This document shows, piece by piece, positions 45,530-54,940 of a stretch of DNA of 64,000 nt. The notes under the pieces are model-generated. The model saw only the letters and a list, made by a program, of their open reading frames with translations. It made no database searches and was not told the origin of the DNA. Every line of letters starts with the position of its first letter. The stretch's first letter is position 1. The translations under genes were made by a program, and so were the position numbers. Source of the stretch: Deltaproteobacteria bacterium (GTDB lineage Bacteria > Myxococcota > UBA727 > VGSZ01); contig JACOUT010000004.1 of the NCBI GenBank assembly GCA_016177705.1, positions 248,001 to 312,000 of the forward strand. The letters are read 5' to 3'.

Positions 45530-46747
45530 CTAGCCGGTCGCACGCCCGCCCTCGGCGCCGCCGTCTCGATCGGGGACAGCGAGCAGGAGGCCGCGCCCGA
45601 GGTGGAGTGCCCACAGCACCACCGCCAGCCACGAGAGCACGCCGGAGAGCGCCGTGGCACTCGCGGGCGCGCCAACAAGCTCGGCGGCGCGCAACCCGAG
45701 CGCGGTCACCACGGCGCCGAGCGCCACCAGCCCAAGCGCAGGGGACGAAGTGCGCCCGCGGCAGATCCTCGGCAGCACGCGCAGCGTCACCGCCATGGTG
45801 ACGACGAGCGCGAAGCCGATCGCGACCAGGTGGCGCGCCAGATCGTCGGCGAGCGCGGGTCCGCCCAGGCGCGGCCAGGCGCCGAGCGCACCGCCCACCG
45901 CCAGGCACACGATGGCCACGGCGGCGCTGGCTTTCAGATCGGAGCTCGGCGTCACCGCTGGCGCGCGCGCGTCCGCGCGCCGCCGCAAGCCGCGCATGGC
46001 GACCAGCCACAACAGCGCCCCGGCGACGAGGAACGGCGCGTGCAACCCCACCGCCTCTGGCAGCCCTCGGCCGAGCACACGAAGCGCCGCGCCGCCGAGC
46101 CAGCAGACGAGCGCGACGAAGAACAACGCGTCGTTCGGCGCCGGCAACTGCAACAGCGAGCCGAACATCTGGAACGCCATCGACAAGACGACGGGCACCA
46201 CCGCGGCGTAGAGCAAGAGGTCGGCGGCGAGGCCGGACGGACCGCCGAGCGCCTCCCAGGTCCACAGCGCGGCGCCGAGCGGCACGCAGGCGAGCGAGGT
46301 GACGAGGATGGGGATGGGCGCGCGCCAGCGGTCCGAGGCGCGCGGCGCGCGCGCGGCCACGAGCAGCGCGAGGAAGGCGAGCACGTCGACCACCAGCAGC
46401 GCGCGCGCGGCGATCACCAGCGCCCGTGCGCCCAGAAGCTCGCCCACCAAGTCGAGTGCCAACAGCACACCGACGCCGTGGATGGCGAAGCGCGCGCGCG
46501 CCGTCTTGTCGCGTTCCAGGCCGAGCAGGTGCGTCTCGCCATGCGCCAGGAACGCGAAGATGAGCGTGAGGAAGCCGCCAAGGAGCTGCAGCATGGCGTG
46601 CGTCGACGCCGGCACTAGCGGTACCAGCGGCGCCACGCCGGCGCGCACGGCCAAGAGCTGCGCGCCCTCCAGGGAGCCGGGGCCGGCCAGGAACAGGAGC
46701 GCCTGCAAGGCGGCGGCGCGGATGGGACGCGGATCGAAGGCCTGCAC
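45530..46747 (-). CDS. NnrS-like multipass membrane protein
   Basis: 405 aa with about twelve hydrophobic helices. STHAMLQLLGGFLTLIFAFLAH near the N-terminus and ARHLVAIGFALVVTMAVTLRVLPRI near the C-terminus resemble NnrS family helices, including their His residues that may bind heme and copper. NnrS proteins are linked to nitric oxide stress in Proteobacteria. The match is by pattern only, so the family call is moderate. It follows the mechanosensitive channel gene by 16 nt. Confidence 0.6.
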   Translation of the reverse strand: MQAFDPRPIRAAALQALLFLAGPGSLEGAQLLAVRAGVAPLVPLVPASTHAMLQLLGGFLTLIFAFLAHGETHLLGLERDKTARARFAIHGVGVLLALDLVGELLGARALVIAARALLVVDVLAFLALLVAARAPRASDRWRAPIPILVTSLACVPLGAALWTWEALGGPSGLAADLLLYAAVVPVVLSMAFQMFGSLLQLPAPNDALFFVALVCWLGGAALRVLGRGLPEAVGLHAPFLVAGALLWLVAMRGLRRRADARAPAVTPSSDLKASAAVAIVCLAVGGALGAWPRLGGPALADDLARHLVAIGFALVVTMAVTLRVLPRICRGRTSSPALGLVALGAVVTALGLRAAELVGAPASATALSGVLSWLAVVLWALHLGRGLLLAVPDRDGGAEGGRATG

Positions 46748-46763
46748 GTCGTGGGCCCGCTCC

Positions 46764-48287
46764 TCAGAGCTTGAAGAACGCCTTCATCTTCTTGAACAGG
46801 TCCGAGCTGTCGCTCTCCATCTTGCGGCGGCGCGCCTCGGCGTCGAGCCCCTCGGTGACGGCGGCGAGGTTGGCGCGGCGCTCGGCCAACAGGCGCGCGA
46901 TCGGCTCGGCGAGCTGGGGCCGGCGCTCGAGCAGATCGCGGAAGGCGGCGGCGTCCAGGCGGTAGCACTCGACGTCGGAGAGGGCGACCACGGTGGCGCT
47001 CCTCGGCTCGCCGGTCATGAGCGACATCTCGCCGAAGAAGCTGCCGGCGCCGATACGCGCCACCTCGGTCTCGATGCCGTCCTTGGCCACGCGCACGGCC
47101 GCCTCGCCCGTAATCAACAGGTAGAGCCAGTGCGCCTCGGCGCCCTGGCGCGTCAGCACCTCGCCCTTGGTGAAGGGTGCGGGGTGGAGCGCGTCGGCCA
47201 GGCGCTCGAGCTCGGCGTCCTCGAGGGGCGCGAACAGCTCGACCTTGTGGAGCGCGTCGGTGCGGCGCTGCTTGTCGCTCGCCGACTTCGATTCCTTGCG
47301 CTCGGCGCTCTCCTCGGTGACGAACAGCGCGTGCGCGGGGATGGAGAGCGGGATGTCGGCGCGACGCAGCGCGTACATGACGCGCGTGCGCACGGCGCTG
47401 TCGGTGGGGTCGTCGACGGCGAGGTCTTTGAGCCAGTAGCGCACCGCGTAGCGGCCGTAGCTCTCGTGCAGGTCCATCAGGATGCAGTTGGGCTGCGGGC
47501 TCGCCGCCACGTTGTCGATGGGCTGCGCGCGCAGCGCACCCTCCACCGCGCCGATTACGTCGGGCGGCGGGTAGCGGAAGTCGACGTTGAACCACACCCA
47601 GCGGCGCCACAGCTCGGGCTCGCCGTGGCGCCGACCGAGCACGGTCACCGGCCCCTTCATCAAGGTGCTGTTGGGCAACAGCACTGTCTCCCAGTTGCGC
47701 GTCTCGATGGCGGTGTAGCGCCAGCGGATCTCGGTCACCTTGCCGGCGACCTCGCCGACCTTGATCCAGTCGCCGACGCGCACGCTGCCGTCGGTCTGCA
47801 AGGCGAGGCCGCCGATGGTGTTGCCGAGCGTGTCTTGCAGCGAGAAGCCGATCACCGCCGTCACCACCGCCGAGGTGGCGAACAGTCCCGCCAGCGCGAC
47901 CCCGTGGTTGTGCAAGACGGCGGCGATGACGGCGATGGCGGCCGCGCCCACCACGAGGTCTTGCAGGATGCGCGACACCGGGAAGCGCGTGCGCGGCAGG
48001 ATGACGCCGAAGACGAGCGCGCCGCCCATGCCCACCCAGGCCATCGCCAAGATCACGCGCTGCGCCAGGCGTGCTTCGTCGTCGGCGTCGTTGCCGAGGG
48101 TGACGAGCAGCGCGACCACCACGAGCAGCACCAACTGCACCGCGAACAGCCACACGCTCGCCGGCAAGCGGCGGTGCGCACGCCCTGGCAGGGCGCGGCC
48201 GAGCAGCAGCGTCACCACCAGGGTCAGAAACGCCCAGCCGAGCCACGAGCCCTTCGCCTCGGCGAGGAGCGCGTCGGTGAACGTCAC
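46764..48287 (-). CDS. MscS-type mechanosensitive channel with C-terminal cyclic-nucleotide-binding domain
   Basis: 507 aa from GTG at 48287; the Shine-Dalgarno AGGAG overlaps the nuoI stop codon, implying coupling. Four or five N-terminal helices, with the pore helix and MscS beta domain (AVIGFSLQDTLGNTIGGLAL, VRVGDWIKVGEVAGKVTEIRWR, LLPNSTLM). The C-terminal domain (about 350-470) is a cNMP-binding fold with FFGEMSLMTGEPRSATVVA, the phosphate-binding cassette. The channel opens on membrane tension; the added domain suggests gating by a nucleotide or structural regulation. Similar fusions occur in other Proteobacteria and cyanobacteria. Confidence 0.9.
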   Translation of the reverse strand: MTFTDALLAEAKGSWLGWAFLTLVVTLLLGRALPGRAHRRLPASVWLFAVQLVLLVVVALLVTLGNDADDEARLAQRVILAMAWVGMGGALVFGVILPRTRFPVSRILQDLVVGAAAIAVIAAVLHNHGVALAGLFATSAVVTAVIGFSLQDTLGNTIGGLALQTDGSVRVGDWIKVGEVAGKVTEIRWRYTAIETRNWETVLLPNSTLMKGPVTVLGRRHGEPELWRRWVWFNVDFRYPPPDVIGAVEGALRAQPIDNVAASPQPNCILMDLHESYGRYAVRYWLKDLAVDDPTDSAVRTRVMYALRRADIPLSIPAHALFVTEESAERKESKSASDKQRRTDALHKVELFAPLEDAELERLADALHPAPFTKGEVLTRQGAEAHWLYLLITGEAAVRVAKDGIETEVARIGAGSFFGEMSLMTGEPRSATVVALSDVECYRLDAAAFRDLLERRPQLAEPIARLLAERRANLAAVTEGLDAEARRRKMESDSSDLFKKMKAFFKL

Positions 48288-48297
48288 GCGGTTGCTC

Positions 48298-49002
48298 CTA
48301 CTTGGCGGCCCGCTTGGCCGCGTTCGCCTGATGCTCGGCGGCGATGGCGGCGTTGTGCTTGTTGCTGGTGGTGCGCGCCGCCCGCGCTTCGCTGTGCTCG
48401 GCCATCTGGCTGGCAGTGGTGCCGAGCGGCCGGTGCGTCAGGTAGACGCGGTCGAGGTCGGCGTTGGGGGCGAGCTTGCCGTCGTACACCACCGGCTTTC
48501 GGTCGCGGTGCAGGTTGTCGACGTCCGCGTGGTACTGGCCCGCGGGCGCGAAGCGCTCGGGCTGCAACAGCATGTCCTTGGTGTAGACGAGCGCGTGGCG
48601 GTCGGCGTCGGCCAGCTCGTACTCGGAGCCGAGCTTGATGGCGTCCACCGGGCACGCCTCTTCGCACAAGCCGCAGTAGATGCAGCGCAGCAGGTTGATC
48701 TCGTAGTGGACCGCGTAGCGCTCGCCGGGCGACACCGGGTTCTTCGGGTCGTTGTCGGCGGCCTCGATGTAGATGGCGCCCGAGGGGCAGGCGGCGGCGC
48801 ACAGGGAGCAGCCGATGCAGCGCTCGAGCTCCCTGTTGGTCTTCGGATCGACGGTCTTGTGCAGCCGGTGGCGCCCCTTGAAGCGGGCGGCCACGGGGCG
48901 CTTCACCTCGGGGTAGTCGACGGTCTCAGCCGGCCGCGCGATGTGGCGCAGCGTGGTCAGCATGCCCTTGACGATGGCAACGGTGCCGCTCACGACGCCC
49001 AT
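48298..49002 (-). CDS. nuoI: NADH-quinone oxidoreductase subunit I
   Basis: 234 aa. Two 4Fe-4S motifs: CIGCSLCAAACP and CIYCGLCEEACP, with VDYPEVKRPVAARFKGRH ahead of them as in NuoI. It holds the N6a and N6b clusters. The C-terminal 70 residues, rich in Ala, His and Arg, exceed the usual length. It stands 28 kb from nuoABCD and is followed by an MscS channel. TAACCC lies six nt before ATG; no Shine-Dalgarno. Confidence 0.95.
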   Translation of the reverse strand: MGVVSGTVAIVKGMLTTLRHIARPAETVDYPEVKRPVAARFKGRHRLHKTVDPKTNRELERCIGCSLCAAACPSGAIYIEAADNDPKNPVSPGERYAVHYEINLLRCIYCGLCEEACPVDAIKLGSEYELADADRHALVYTKDMLLQPERFAPAGQYHADVDNLHRDRKPVVYDGKLAPNADLDRVYLTHRPLGTTASQMAEHSEARAARTTSNKHNAAIAAEHQANAAKRAAK

Positions 49003-49061
49003 GCGCTCGGGTTAGCCATGCGGCCAGGTGCGGTCAAGGTGTGCGCCGGCGCTCGCGGCGC

Positions 49062-50222
49062 TCAGGGCAGGTCCCACCGATACAGTCGCGCGGGCAGCGC
49101 GCCCGAACGCAGCGCCCAGTCGCGCTTGGTGCGCGCGACCGCGTCGAGCGCGAGCAGCTCGCGCGCGCGCGGGTGCGCGCTGAACAAGAGCACGCGCGCG
49201 TCGTGGAGCGTGCGCAGCCGCTCGCCCAACGTGCGGTAGAAGCCCTCGAGCTGCAGGCGCTTCTTGTCGTCGCCACCCAGGCGCTCGCCGAAGGGCAGGT
49301 TGCTGACCACGAGGGGGTGCTCGCCTGCGCTCTTGACCGCCTCGCGCGCGTCCAGCCGTTCGCACGCCAGGTGTTCGCCGAGGCCGGCGTTGTCGATGCA
49401 GGTGGTGGCGTCGGCGACGGCGTCGCGGTGCCAGTCCGAGAGCCGGATCGGCGCCGGCAGCTCGGCCAGCTCGGTGTCGCGCGCCTCGGTGCGCGCGCGC
49501 GCCAGCGCGCCGTCGAGCTCGGGGGCGCGTTTGCTCCAGCGCTCGAACCCGAAGCGACGGTCGCGCCCGGGCGCGCGCTTGAGCGCGCGCAGCGCCTGCT
49601 CGATGGCCAGCGTGCCGGTGCCGCAGCAGGGGTCGAGGAAGGGCCGCGTGACGTCGGTGTTGCCGATTGCCAGGATGGAGGCCGCCAGCGTCTCCTTCAT
49701 GGGCGCCGTGCCCTCGACGCCACGTCGGTAGCCGCGCTGGTGCAGGGGCTCGCCCGTGCTGTCGAGGGACAGGGTCACGGTGGTCAGGTGCCAGTGCAAG
49801 ACGAAGCGGAGCGACGGCCGCGCGCGATCCACCGACGGCCGGCCCTTGCCCTGCGCGCGCAGGCGGTCGAGCACCGCGTCTTTGGTGCGCTGCGCGGCGT
49901 AGTGCGCGTTGTTCCAGGCGCAGTCGACAAGGTGCGCCTCGATGGCGAAGGTGCCTTTCTCGTCGAGCCGGTCCTCGAAGGGCACGCCGGCGAGCGCGTC
50001 CACCAGCTCGGCCTCCGAGTCGATGCCCTGAAAGACCGCCAGCTCGACCAGCACCTTGGAGGCGCAGCGCGAAAAGACGTTGGCGCGCGCCACCAGGTCC
50101 CAGCCGCCGGTGCAGCGCACCACGCCGGCGCCGCGGCGCACCTCGGCGGCGCCGAGCGCTTGCAGCTCCTTGTCGACGCACAGCTCGGTGCCGCGCGCGC
50201 ACGGCAGGTGAAGGGTGAGCAC
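49062..50222 (-). CDS. THUMP-domain class I SAM RNA methyltransferase (RlmL-like)
   Basis: 386 aa from GTG at 50222. N-terminal THUMP-like region (LPCARGTELCVDKELQALGA), then the methyltransferase with the SAM motif LDPCCGTGTLAIE and the catalytic NLPFGERLGG (NPPY-type) motif. This matches the N-terminal half of RlmKL, which methylates N2 of G2445 in 23S rRNA, and related YcbY/Trm14-like enzymes. No RlmK half follows, so RlmL alone is expected; the exact base is not provable here. TAGGCT is six nt upstream of the start. Confidence 0.88.
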   Translation of the reverse strand: MLTLHLPCARGTELCVDKELQALGAAEVRRGAGVVRCTGGWDLVARANVFSRCASKVLVELAVFQGIDSEAELVDALAGVPFEDRLDEKGTFAIEAHLVDCAWNNAHYAAQRTKDAVLDRLRAQGKGRPSVDRARPSLRFVLHWHLTTVTLSLDSTGEPLHQRGYRRGVEGTAPMKETLAASILAIGNTDVTRPFLDPCCGTGTLAIEQALRALKRAPGRDRRFGFERWSKRAPELDGALARARTEARDTELAELPAPIRLSDWHRDAVADATTCIDNAGLGEHLACERLDAREAVKSAGEHPLVVSNLPFGERLGGDDKKRLQLEGFYRTLGERLRTLHDARVLLFSAHPRARELLALDAVARTKRDWALRSGALPARLYRWDLP

Positions 50223-50244
50223 GGGCGCAGCCTACGCCATCCGG

Positions 50245-52353
50245 TCACGGCGGCGGCGGTGCGATCGCGCCTGCGCGACGTCGGCGCAGCAACAGCAAGG
50301 TCGCGGCGCACAGGCAGGCGCTCGCCAGCGCGGCAGTCAGACCTGCCTGTCGCGGGCGCAGCCTCGGCACCGTCGTCGACCACCAGCCTGGTGGCTCGTG
50401 CTCCGGCAACACCAGCGGGTGGAAGCGCGGCGCCGGGCAGCTCTCGCCGAACGTCGACGAGAAGTCGACCCACGCACCCTTTGCGATCCACTGCCGATAG
50501 AAGCGCCCCCGGCTCTGCTGGTCCGGCGTCCATGCGGCCGCGAAGCACAAGAGCGCCGCAAAGGCCTGGGTGCGCGGCGGTACCAGCGACGCCGCTTCGG
50601 CGGCCAGGAGCGCGGCGGTGTGGCGATAGTGGAAGCGAAAGGGATGTGGCGGCGCGTGCCGGCCGGTGGCCGCTCGCTCCGCGGCTCCCACCCAGGCCGA
50701 GCTCGCCGGGTGCTCGAGCAACGCCACCATCGGATCGGTCGCGCGCGGCGGTGTCTCGTCGTCGTCGTCGTCGTTCTGATCGACGTCGGCGAAGCTCCCC
50801 GGGTCGAGCGCGCCCTGGTAGAGCGCCCAATCAGGACCCAGCTCCGTGGCCAACAGCTCGATGCCCGAGCGGCGCGCGAGCTGGGCGGCGCGCCAGAGTT
50901 GCTCCGCTCGCTCGGCGTCGGACGCCGCCACGTCGGCTGCGCGCAGGGCGTCGATGAAGGAGATGGCTGACTCCTGGTGCTCACCCAGGCCGTCGAGGTA
51001 GCGGGCCGCCTCGGTCAAGCGGTGCTCGCGAAGCAGGCGTCGCGCCAACAGCCCGCGCAGGTCCGCCGAGGTGCCGCTCCAGACCATGCCGTCGTCGTGG
51101 TCGGCGGTGGCCGCGCCCGGCGCGTCGCTGGCAGGCAGCGCATCGACGAAGCGGATCAGCTCGTCGGTCGTGAGCGCGCGTTCCGCCACGGTGGCCACGT
51201 CGGTCCAGTACTCGCGGTGCACGCTCCACAGCAGGCGCATGGCGTCGTCGACGCGATCGGAGGCGAGCGCGAGCGCGGCGCGCTCGCCGATCAGGCGCGC
51301 GCGCGGCGCCAGGCCGACGCTGTCGCCGTAGGCATCGCCTGGCCAACGCTCGGTCGCCGACGTCAGCTCGATGGCGCGCGCGAGCAGCTCATCGGCGAGC
51401 AGTCGATCGCCGGCGCGCAGCGCGAGCTTGGCCTTCACCCAGGAAGTGAGCCCGGTGTCGGCCGCGCGCGCGACCACGGCGGCGGCGTCGTCGAAGCGGC
51501 CGGTCCGGTAGAGCGCCGCCGCGAGCGCGTCCGCCCCGGCGAGGTCGCCGTGCTCGCGCAGCAGCGCCCGTAGCACGCGCCCGCGGCGTTGGTCGGCGGC
51601 GGCGGCGTCCTCCCACCCTTCGCCGTCGCTCGTGATGCGCGACTCACCGCTGCGGGTCCACGCCCACGTGGTGATCAAGCGCTGGCCGACCGGGTCACGC
51701 AACGCGCGCCGCAGCCGCACCGGGTCGTCGACGACGGCGCGCGCGACGAACAGCAGCGAGGTGGCGCCCGACGACGATCCGAAGCTCGCCTGCGCGGCAT
51801 ACAGGCGGATGGCCTCGACGTCCTTGCCCTCGCGCAGCGCGATGCGGGCCTCTTCGCCGTAGCTCGCCACCGCGAGCCCCTCGTCATCGACGGCCTCGCC
51901 GCTGGCGACCAGCCGGCGCACCTCGGCGAAGGAGCGCGCCTCGCCGAGGCGGCCGAGTGAGAACGCGGCGTGGGCGCCGCGCGCGCGGCGCTCGGCTGCG
52001 GGGAGCGCGAGCACGGCCAGAAAGAACTGCCTTGCCCCGTCGACGTCGCCCGCATGGAAGGCCGCGGCACCCTGCAAGTAGAGGTAGTTCTCGTAGCAGT
52101 CTGGTGGCGCGCGGGTGGCGGTGGCAGTTTCGTTGCCGGGCTCACCCTCCAGAGCGACGAACGGCAGCGCGGGCCGCGGCACCAAGCGACGCGCCTCGAG
52201 CAGGAACGACCCGTCGGGGAGGCCGAGCAGCGTGTCGCTCCGGTCGGCGAGCAGCGTCGGCTCGAACCAGGGGCCGCAGGCCCGGGCCGGGCGGCCGTAC
52301 TGCGCGGTCACCACGACGGCGATGGTCGCCAGGGCGCTCAGGAAGCGCAGCAT
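50245..52353 (-). CDS. exported helical-repeat protein with C-terminal membrane anchor
   Basis: 702 aa. Signal peptide (FLSALATIAVVVTAQYGRPARAC), a long alpha-helical repeat region resembling TPR/Sel1 repeats (FHAGDVDGARQFFLAVLAL, YRTGRFDDAAAVVARAADTG), and a C-terminal membrane helix (LTAALASACLCAATLLLLRRRR). The topology is a periplasmic repeat domain held at the membrane. Its start overlaps the stop of the DUF3142 gene by one base (TGATG). It is the likely partner of that protein, with an unknown role. Confidence 0.78.
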   Translation of the reverse strand: MLRFLSALATIAVVVTAQYGRPARACGPWFEPTLLADRSDTLLGLPDGSFLLEARRLVPRPALPFVALEGEPGNETATATRAPPDCYENYLYLQGAAAFHAGDVDGARQFFLAVLALPAAERRARGAHAAFSLGRLGEARSFAEVRRLVASGEAVDDEGLAVASYGEEARIALREGKDVEAIRLYAAQASFGSSSGATSLLFVARAVVDDPVRLRRALRDPVGQRLITTWAWTRSGESRITSDGEGWEDAAAADQRRGRVLRALLREHGDLAGADALAAALYRTGRFDDAAAVVARAADTGLTSWVKAKLALRAGDRLLADELLARAIELTSATERWPGDAYGDSVGLAPRARLIGERAALALASDRVDDAMRLLWSVHREYWTDVATVAERALTTDELIRFVDALPASDAPGAATADHDDGMVWSGTSADLRGLLARRLLREHRLTEAARYLDGLGEHQESAISFIDALRAADVAASDAERAEQLWRAAQLARRSGIELLATELGPDWALYQGALDPGSFADVDQNDDDDDETPPRATDPMVALLEHPASSAWVGAAERAATGRHAPPHPFRFHYRHTAALLAAEAASLVPPRTQAFAALLCFAAAWTPDQQSRGRFYRQWIAKGAWVDFSSTFGESCPAPRFHPLVLPEHEPPGWWSTTVPRLRPRQAGLTAALASACLCAATLLLLRRRRAGAIAPPPP

Positions 52354-53501
52354 CAGCGTGCTCCTTTGTAGGCGGGGCGCAGCCAGCCGACGACGATGCG
52401 GTCGCCCGGTCGGACGCTCGGGCGTGCGCGCGACACCAGCGCGCGACCTTCGCGCTGGTAGCTGGCAACGCCGTCGGCGTCGGCGCCGGCACCGCCGAGC
52501 GCAGCCGTGTCGAGCGCGATGCGCGCGGGCGCGCGGGCGGCGACGTTGCCCTGATTCGTCACGACGACGTCGACTGCGCCGCCGGCGCCTGAGACGAATG
52601 ACACGCCGACGTCGGCGACGAGCGGGGCAGCGGTGGCGAGGGCCTGCACGGTGCGCGGGCTCCAGGCACCGACATCGTCGTCGGCGCCGAGCCGGAAGAA
52701 CACGAAGCTGCGCGCGCCCGAGCCGGGCGCGCGCAGGGCGCCGAGCGCGCGGGCGACGTCGCTCGGGGCGGTGCGCACCGGCACGCCGTCAAGCACCGCG
52801 TCATAGGCGGGCAGGGCCACGTCGACGGCGCGGCCGGCTGCGGCGGCGAACCGACGCACGTCGCGTGCCGCCTGATCGGCGTCGAACAGCACGGGGGCGC
52901 GCACCGCGTGCACCTGCAAGGTCAGGTCATCGACCGCCGACGCGAGGTCCTCGATCGCGCCGGGGGCGTCGAGCCAGGTGGGTAGCGCGGTGATGCCGAG
53001 GCGCAGGCCGTCGGCGCGGATGCCGGGGCCGACGCGGCGCAGCCAGGCGTCGTAGGCGGGCAACCGGGCCGTCGGACAGTCGTGATCCACCTCGAGGCCC
53101 ACCACCGACAGGCCGCGCTCGCGCAACGCGCGGACGCGCGCCAGCACGGCGTCGACTGCGGCGTCTCCTTCGGGGAGCGCGCGCCCGTCGATGCGCCAGA
53201 CCGCGACCACCGGCCGGCCCGCGGCGCCAAGGGCGCCGGCGTCGACCTCGGCAAGCCCCGGGGCGCGGCCGCCGGTCTCCTCGACCAGCACGCGCACGCG
53301 CGCCACGGACGGCGGCAGCGCAGCCAAGCTCGCGGCCAGCGCATCGCTGGTGCGCCGACGCCAAACGTAGACATCGACGTCCGCGGCCGGCACTTGGGAC
53401 ACCGCGGCGTCTGCGGTCGATCGCTGGGGGATAGCGGGTGCGCAGCCGCCGACGTGGGCGGCCACCGTAAGCAAGAAGGGCGTGGTCGCGACGAGACGCA
53501 A
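52353..53501 (-). CDS. DUF3142 family lipoprotein
   Basis: 382 aa from a TTG at 53501, with GGAGG five nt upstream. Possible lipobox VGGC. The central domain has LSVVGLEVDHDCPTARLPAYDAWLRR and LRLGITALPTWLDAPGA, features of DUF3142 proteins, which look like a TIM-barrel glycosidase fold. The barrel may be enzymatic but no catalytic pair is certain. C-terminal beta domain VVVTNQGNVAARAPARIAL is extra. It is followed directly by the helical-repeat protein. TTG-to-DUF3142 assignment rests on sequence pattern only. Confidence 0.78.
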   Translation of the reverse strand: MRLVATTPFLLTVAAHVGGCAPAIPQRSTADAAVSQVPAADVDVYVWRRRTSDALAASLAALPPSVARVRVLVEETGGRAPGLAEVDAGALGAAGRPVVAVWRIDGRALPEGDAAVDAVLARVRALRERGLSVVGLEVDHDCPTARLPAYDAWLRRVGPGIRADGLRLGITALPTWLDAPGAIEDLASAVDDLTLQVHAVRAPVLFDADQAARDVRRFAAAAGRAVDVALPAYDAVLDGVPVRTAPSDVARALGALRAPGSGARSFVFFRLGADDDVGAWSPRTVQALATAAPLVADVGVSFVSGAGGAVDVVVTNQGNVAARAPARIALDTAALGGAGADADGVASYQREGRALVSRARPSVRPGDRIVVGWLRPAYKGAR

Positions 53502-53577
53502 GGCGCCTCCGGTTGGGGCTGAACCGCGGCACCGATCGCGCCATTCCGCAGATCCCGGGCGAACGAGCGGAGGCGGC

Positions 53578-54924
53578 TCATTGGTGCTCGGGACGGACGG
53601 GCGCGAGCCACGCGAGCAACTGCGCGAACACCACCGGGTGCGAGAGCAGGTCGAGGTGGCTTGCGCCCCTCACAACCAGGGTCTCGGCGAAGCGCAGCGT
53701 GCGCGCGGGGTCGTCATGCCGGCCGAGCGCGCTCGCTACCGGCACGATGCCGTCGCCCGGGAGCGCGGCCTCGTCACTTGCTCCTTCCTGCGCAGTGGTT
53801 GCCGCGACGGCACAGCAGCGGACGCCCTCGGGCAGCGGGATCGCGACTCGGTTGTCGCCGGCGGCGGCGAAGCGGTCGACGCTCTGCCAGTCCTGCTCGC
53901 AGAGGTTGCCGTAGCGCAGGTCGGTCACGCCTTCGCTGCGGATCTCACCGAGCGCGCGCAGCGGTGCGCTGTAGCGCGTCAGGCCGAGCAGCAGCTCGAG
54001 CGCGTGACCGCCGCGCTCGAGCGGCGCGCCGTGGTGCGGCGTGCCGAGCGTGATCAACGTGCGCATCTTGCGGCGCCAGGGCAGGCCGGCCTGCTCGGCG
54101 TCGTGCAGCGCCGCGCGCGCCACCAGCCCTCCCATGGAGTGCCCGAGCACGACCACATCGGTGAAGGCGCCGCTCTCCTGGTCGAGCAGGCGCGCGAGCT
54201 GACGGCCGTTCTCCGAGACGTGCAGCCCGCTGTTGTAGTGCAGGTAGGCCGGCGTGACGTCGAGCTCGCGGGCGAGCGCGCGCCCGTGATCGTGACTGTC
54301 GCGCGTCCACTGTGCGTCGTTCATGCAGGAGCCGTGCACCAGCACCAGCAGCGTCCCGCCGCGGTGCAGGCCCTGCAGCGGCGGGCGCAGCGACATCGGG
54401 ATCGCGAGCGGGCTCTTGGCGGCCTCGAGGCGGTCGCCGATGACGCCGTTCAGCGCCGCCAGCACCGCTTCGCGTTCGTCGCCGGGCGAGCTCTCGCCCA
54501 GCATCGGCGCCAGCGTGGCGACTACGCCGTCGATGCCGAAGCCGACCACGCCGGTGACGCCGCGGATGGCGCGGTACACCAGATCGGTGAAGAAGGGCAC
54601 GGCGCCGATGGCCGTGTGAACGTCCTGTACGACGCTGGTCACGCCCTTGGTCGCCTCGACCACCAGTCCGGCGGTGGCGCGCAGGTCGACGGCGTGCTCG
54701 CGCCGCGCTCGGCGCTTCTGCTCGCGCAGGTGAAAGAGATAGAAGCTCTCCACCTTGGCGCGCGCCCACGGCGTGCGCCGCAGGAACTTCAGCGACGACG
54801 AGATGCTCGGCTCGTTCTGGAAGCAGTGGATGGGGATCTCGACCGCGAGCTTGTCGAAGCCGTAGGCGTCGACCAGCTCGGTGACGATCGCCTCGAGCGT
54901 CATGCCATGGAGCGGGTCCGCCAT
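53578..54924 (-). CDS. VF530 domain fused to an alpha/beta-hydrolase (lipase-like)
   Basis: 448 aa. Residues 2-68 match VF530 (DUF2132), a small DNA-binding-like domain normally a stand-alone protein: DPLHGMTLEAIVTEL, CFQNEPSISSSLKFLRRTPWARAKVE. A linker helical region (70-185) follows. Residues about 190-448 are an alpha/beta-hydrolase with VLVHGSCMNDAQW (oxyanion loop), nucleophile Ser263 in GHSMGG, and candidates Asp391 (GDGIVPV) and His423 (ASHLDL). No signal peptide is seen, so cytoplasmic. TAGGCT lies eight nt before the ATG. Confidence 0.88.
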   Translation of the reverse strand: MADPLHGMTLEAIVTELVDAYGFDKLAVEIPIHCFQNEPSISSSLKFLRRTPWARAKVESFYLFHLREQKRRARREHAVDLRATAGLVVEATKGVTSVVQDVHTAIGAVPFFTDLVYRAIRGVTGVVGFGIDGVVATLAPMLGESSPGDEREAVLAALNGVIGDRLEAAKSPLAIPMSLRPPLQGLHRGGTLLVLVHGSCMNDAQWTRDSHDHGRALARELDVTPAYLHYNSGLHVSENGRQLARLLDQESGAFTDVVVLGHSMGGLVARAALHDAEQAGLPWRRKMRTLITLGTPHHGAPLERGGHALELLLGLTRYSAPLRALGEIRSEGVTDLRYGNLCEQDWQSVDRFAAAGDNRVAIPLPEGVRCCAVAATTAQEGASDEAALPGDGIVPVASALGRHDDPARTLRFAETLVVRGASHLDLLSHPVVFAQLLAWLAPVRPEHQ

Positions 54925-54940
54925 GCGCGCGCAGCCTAGC

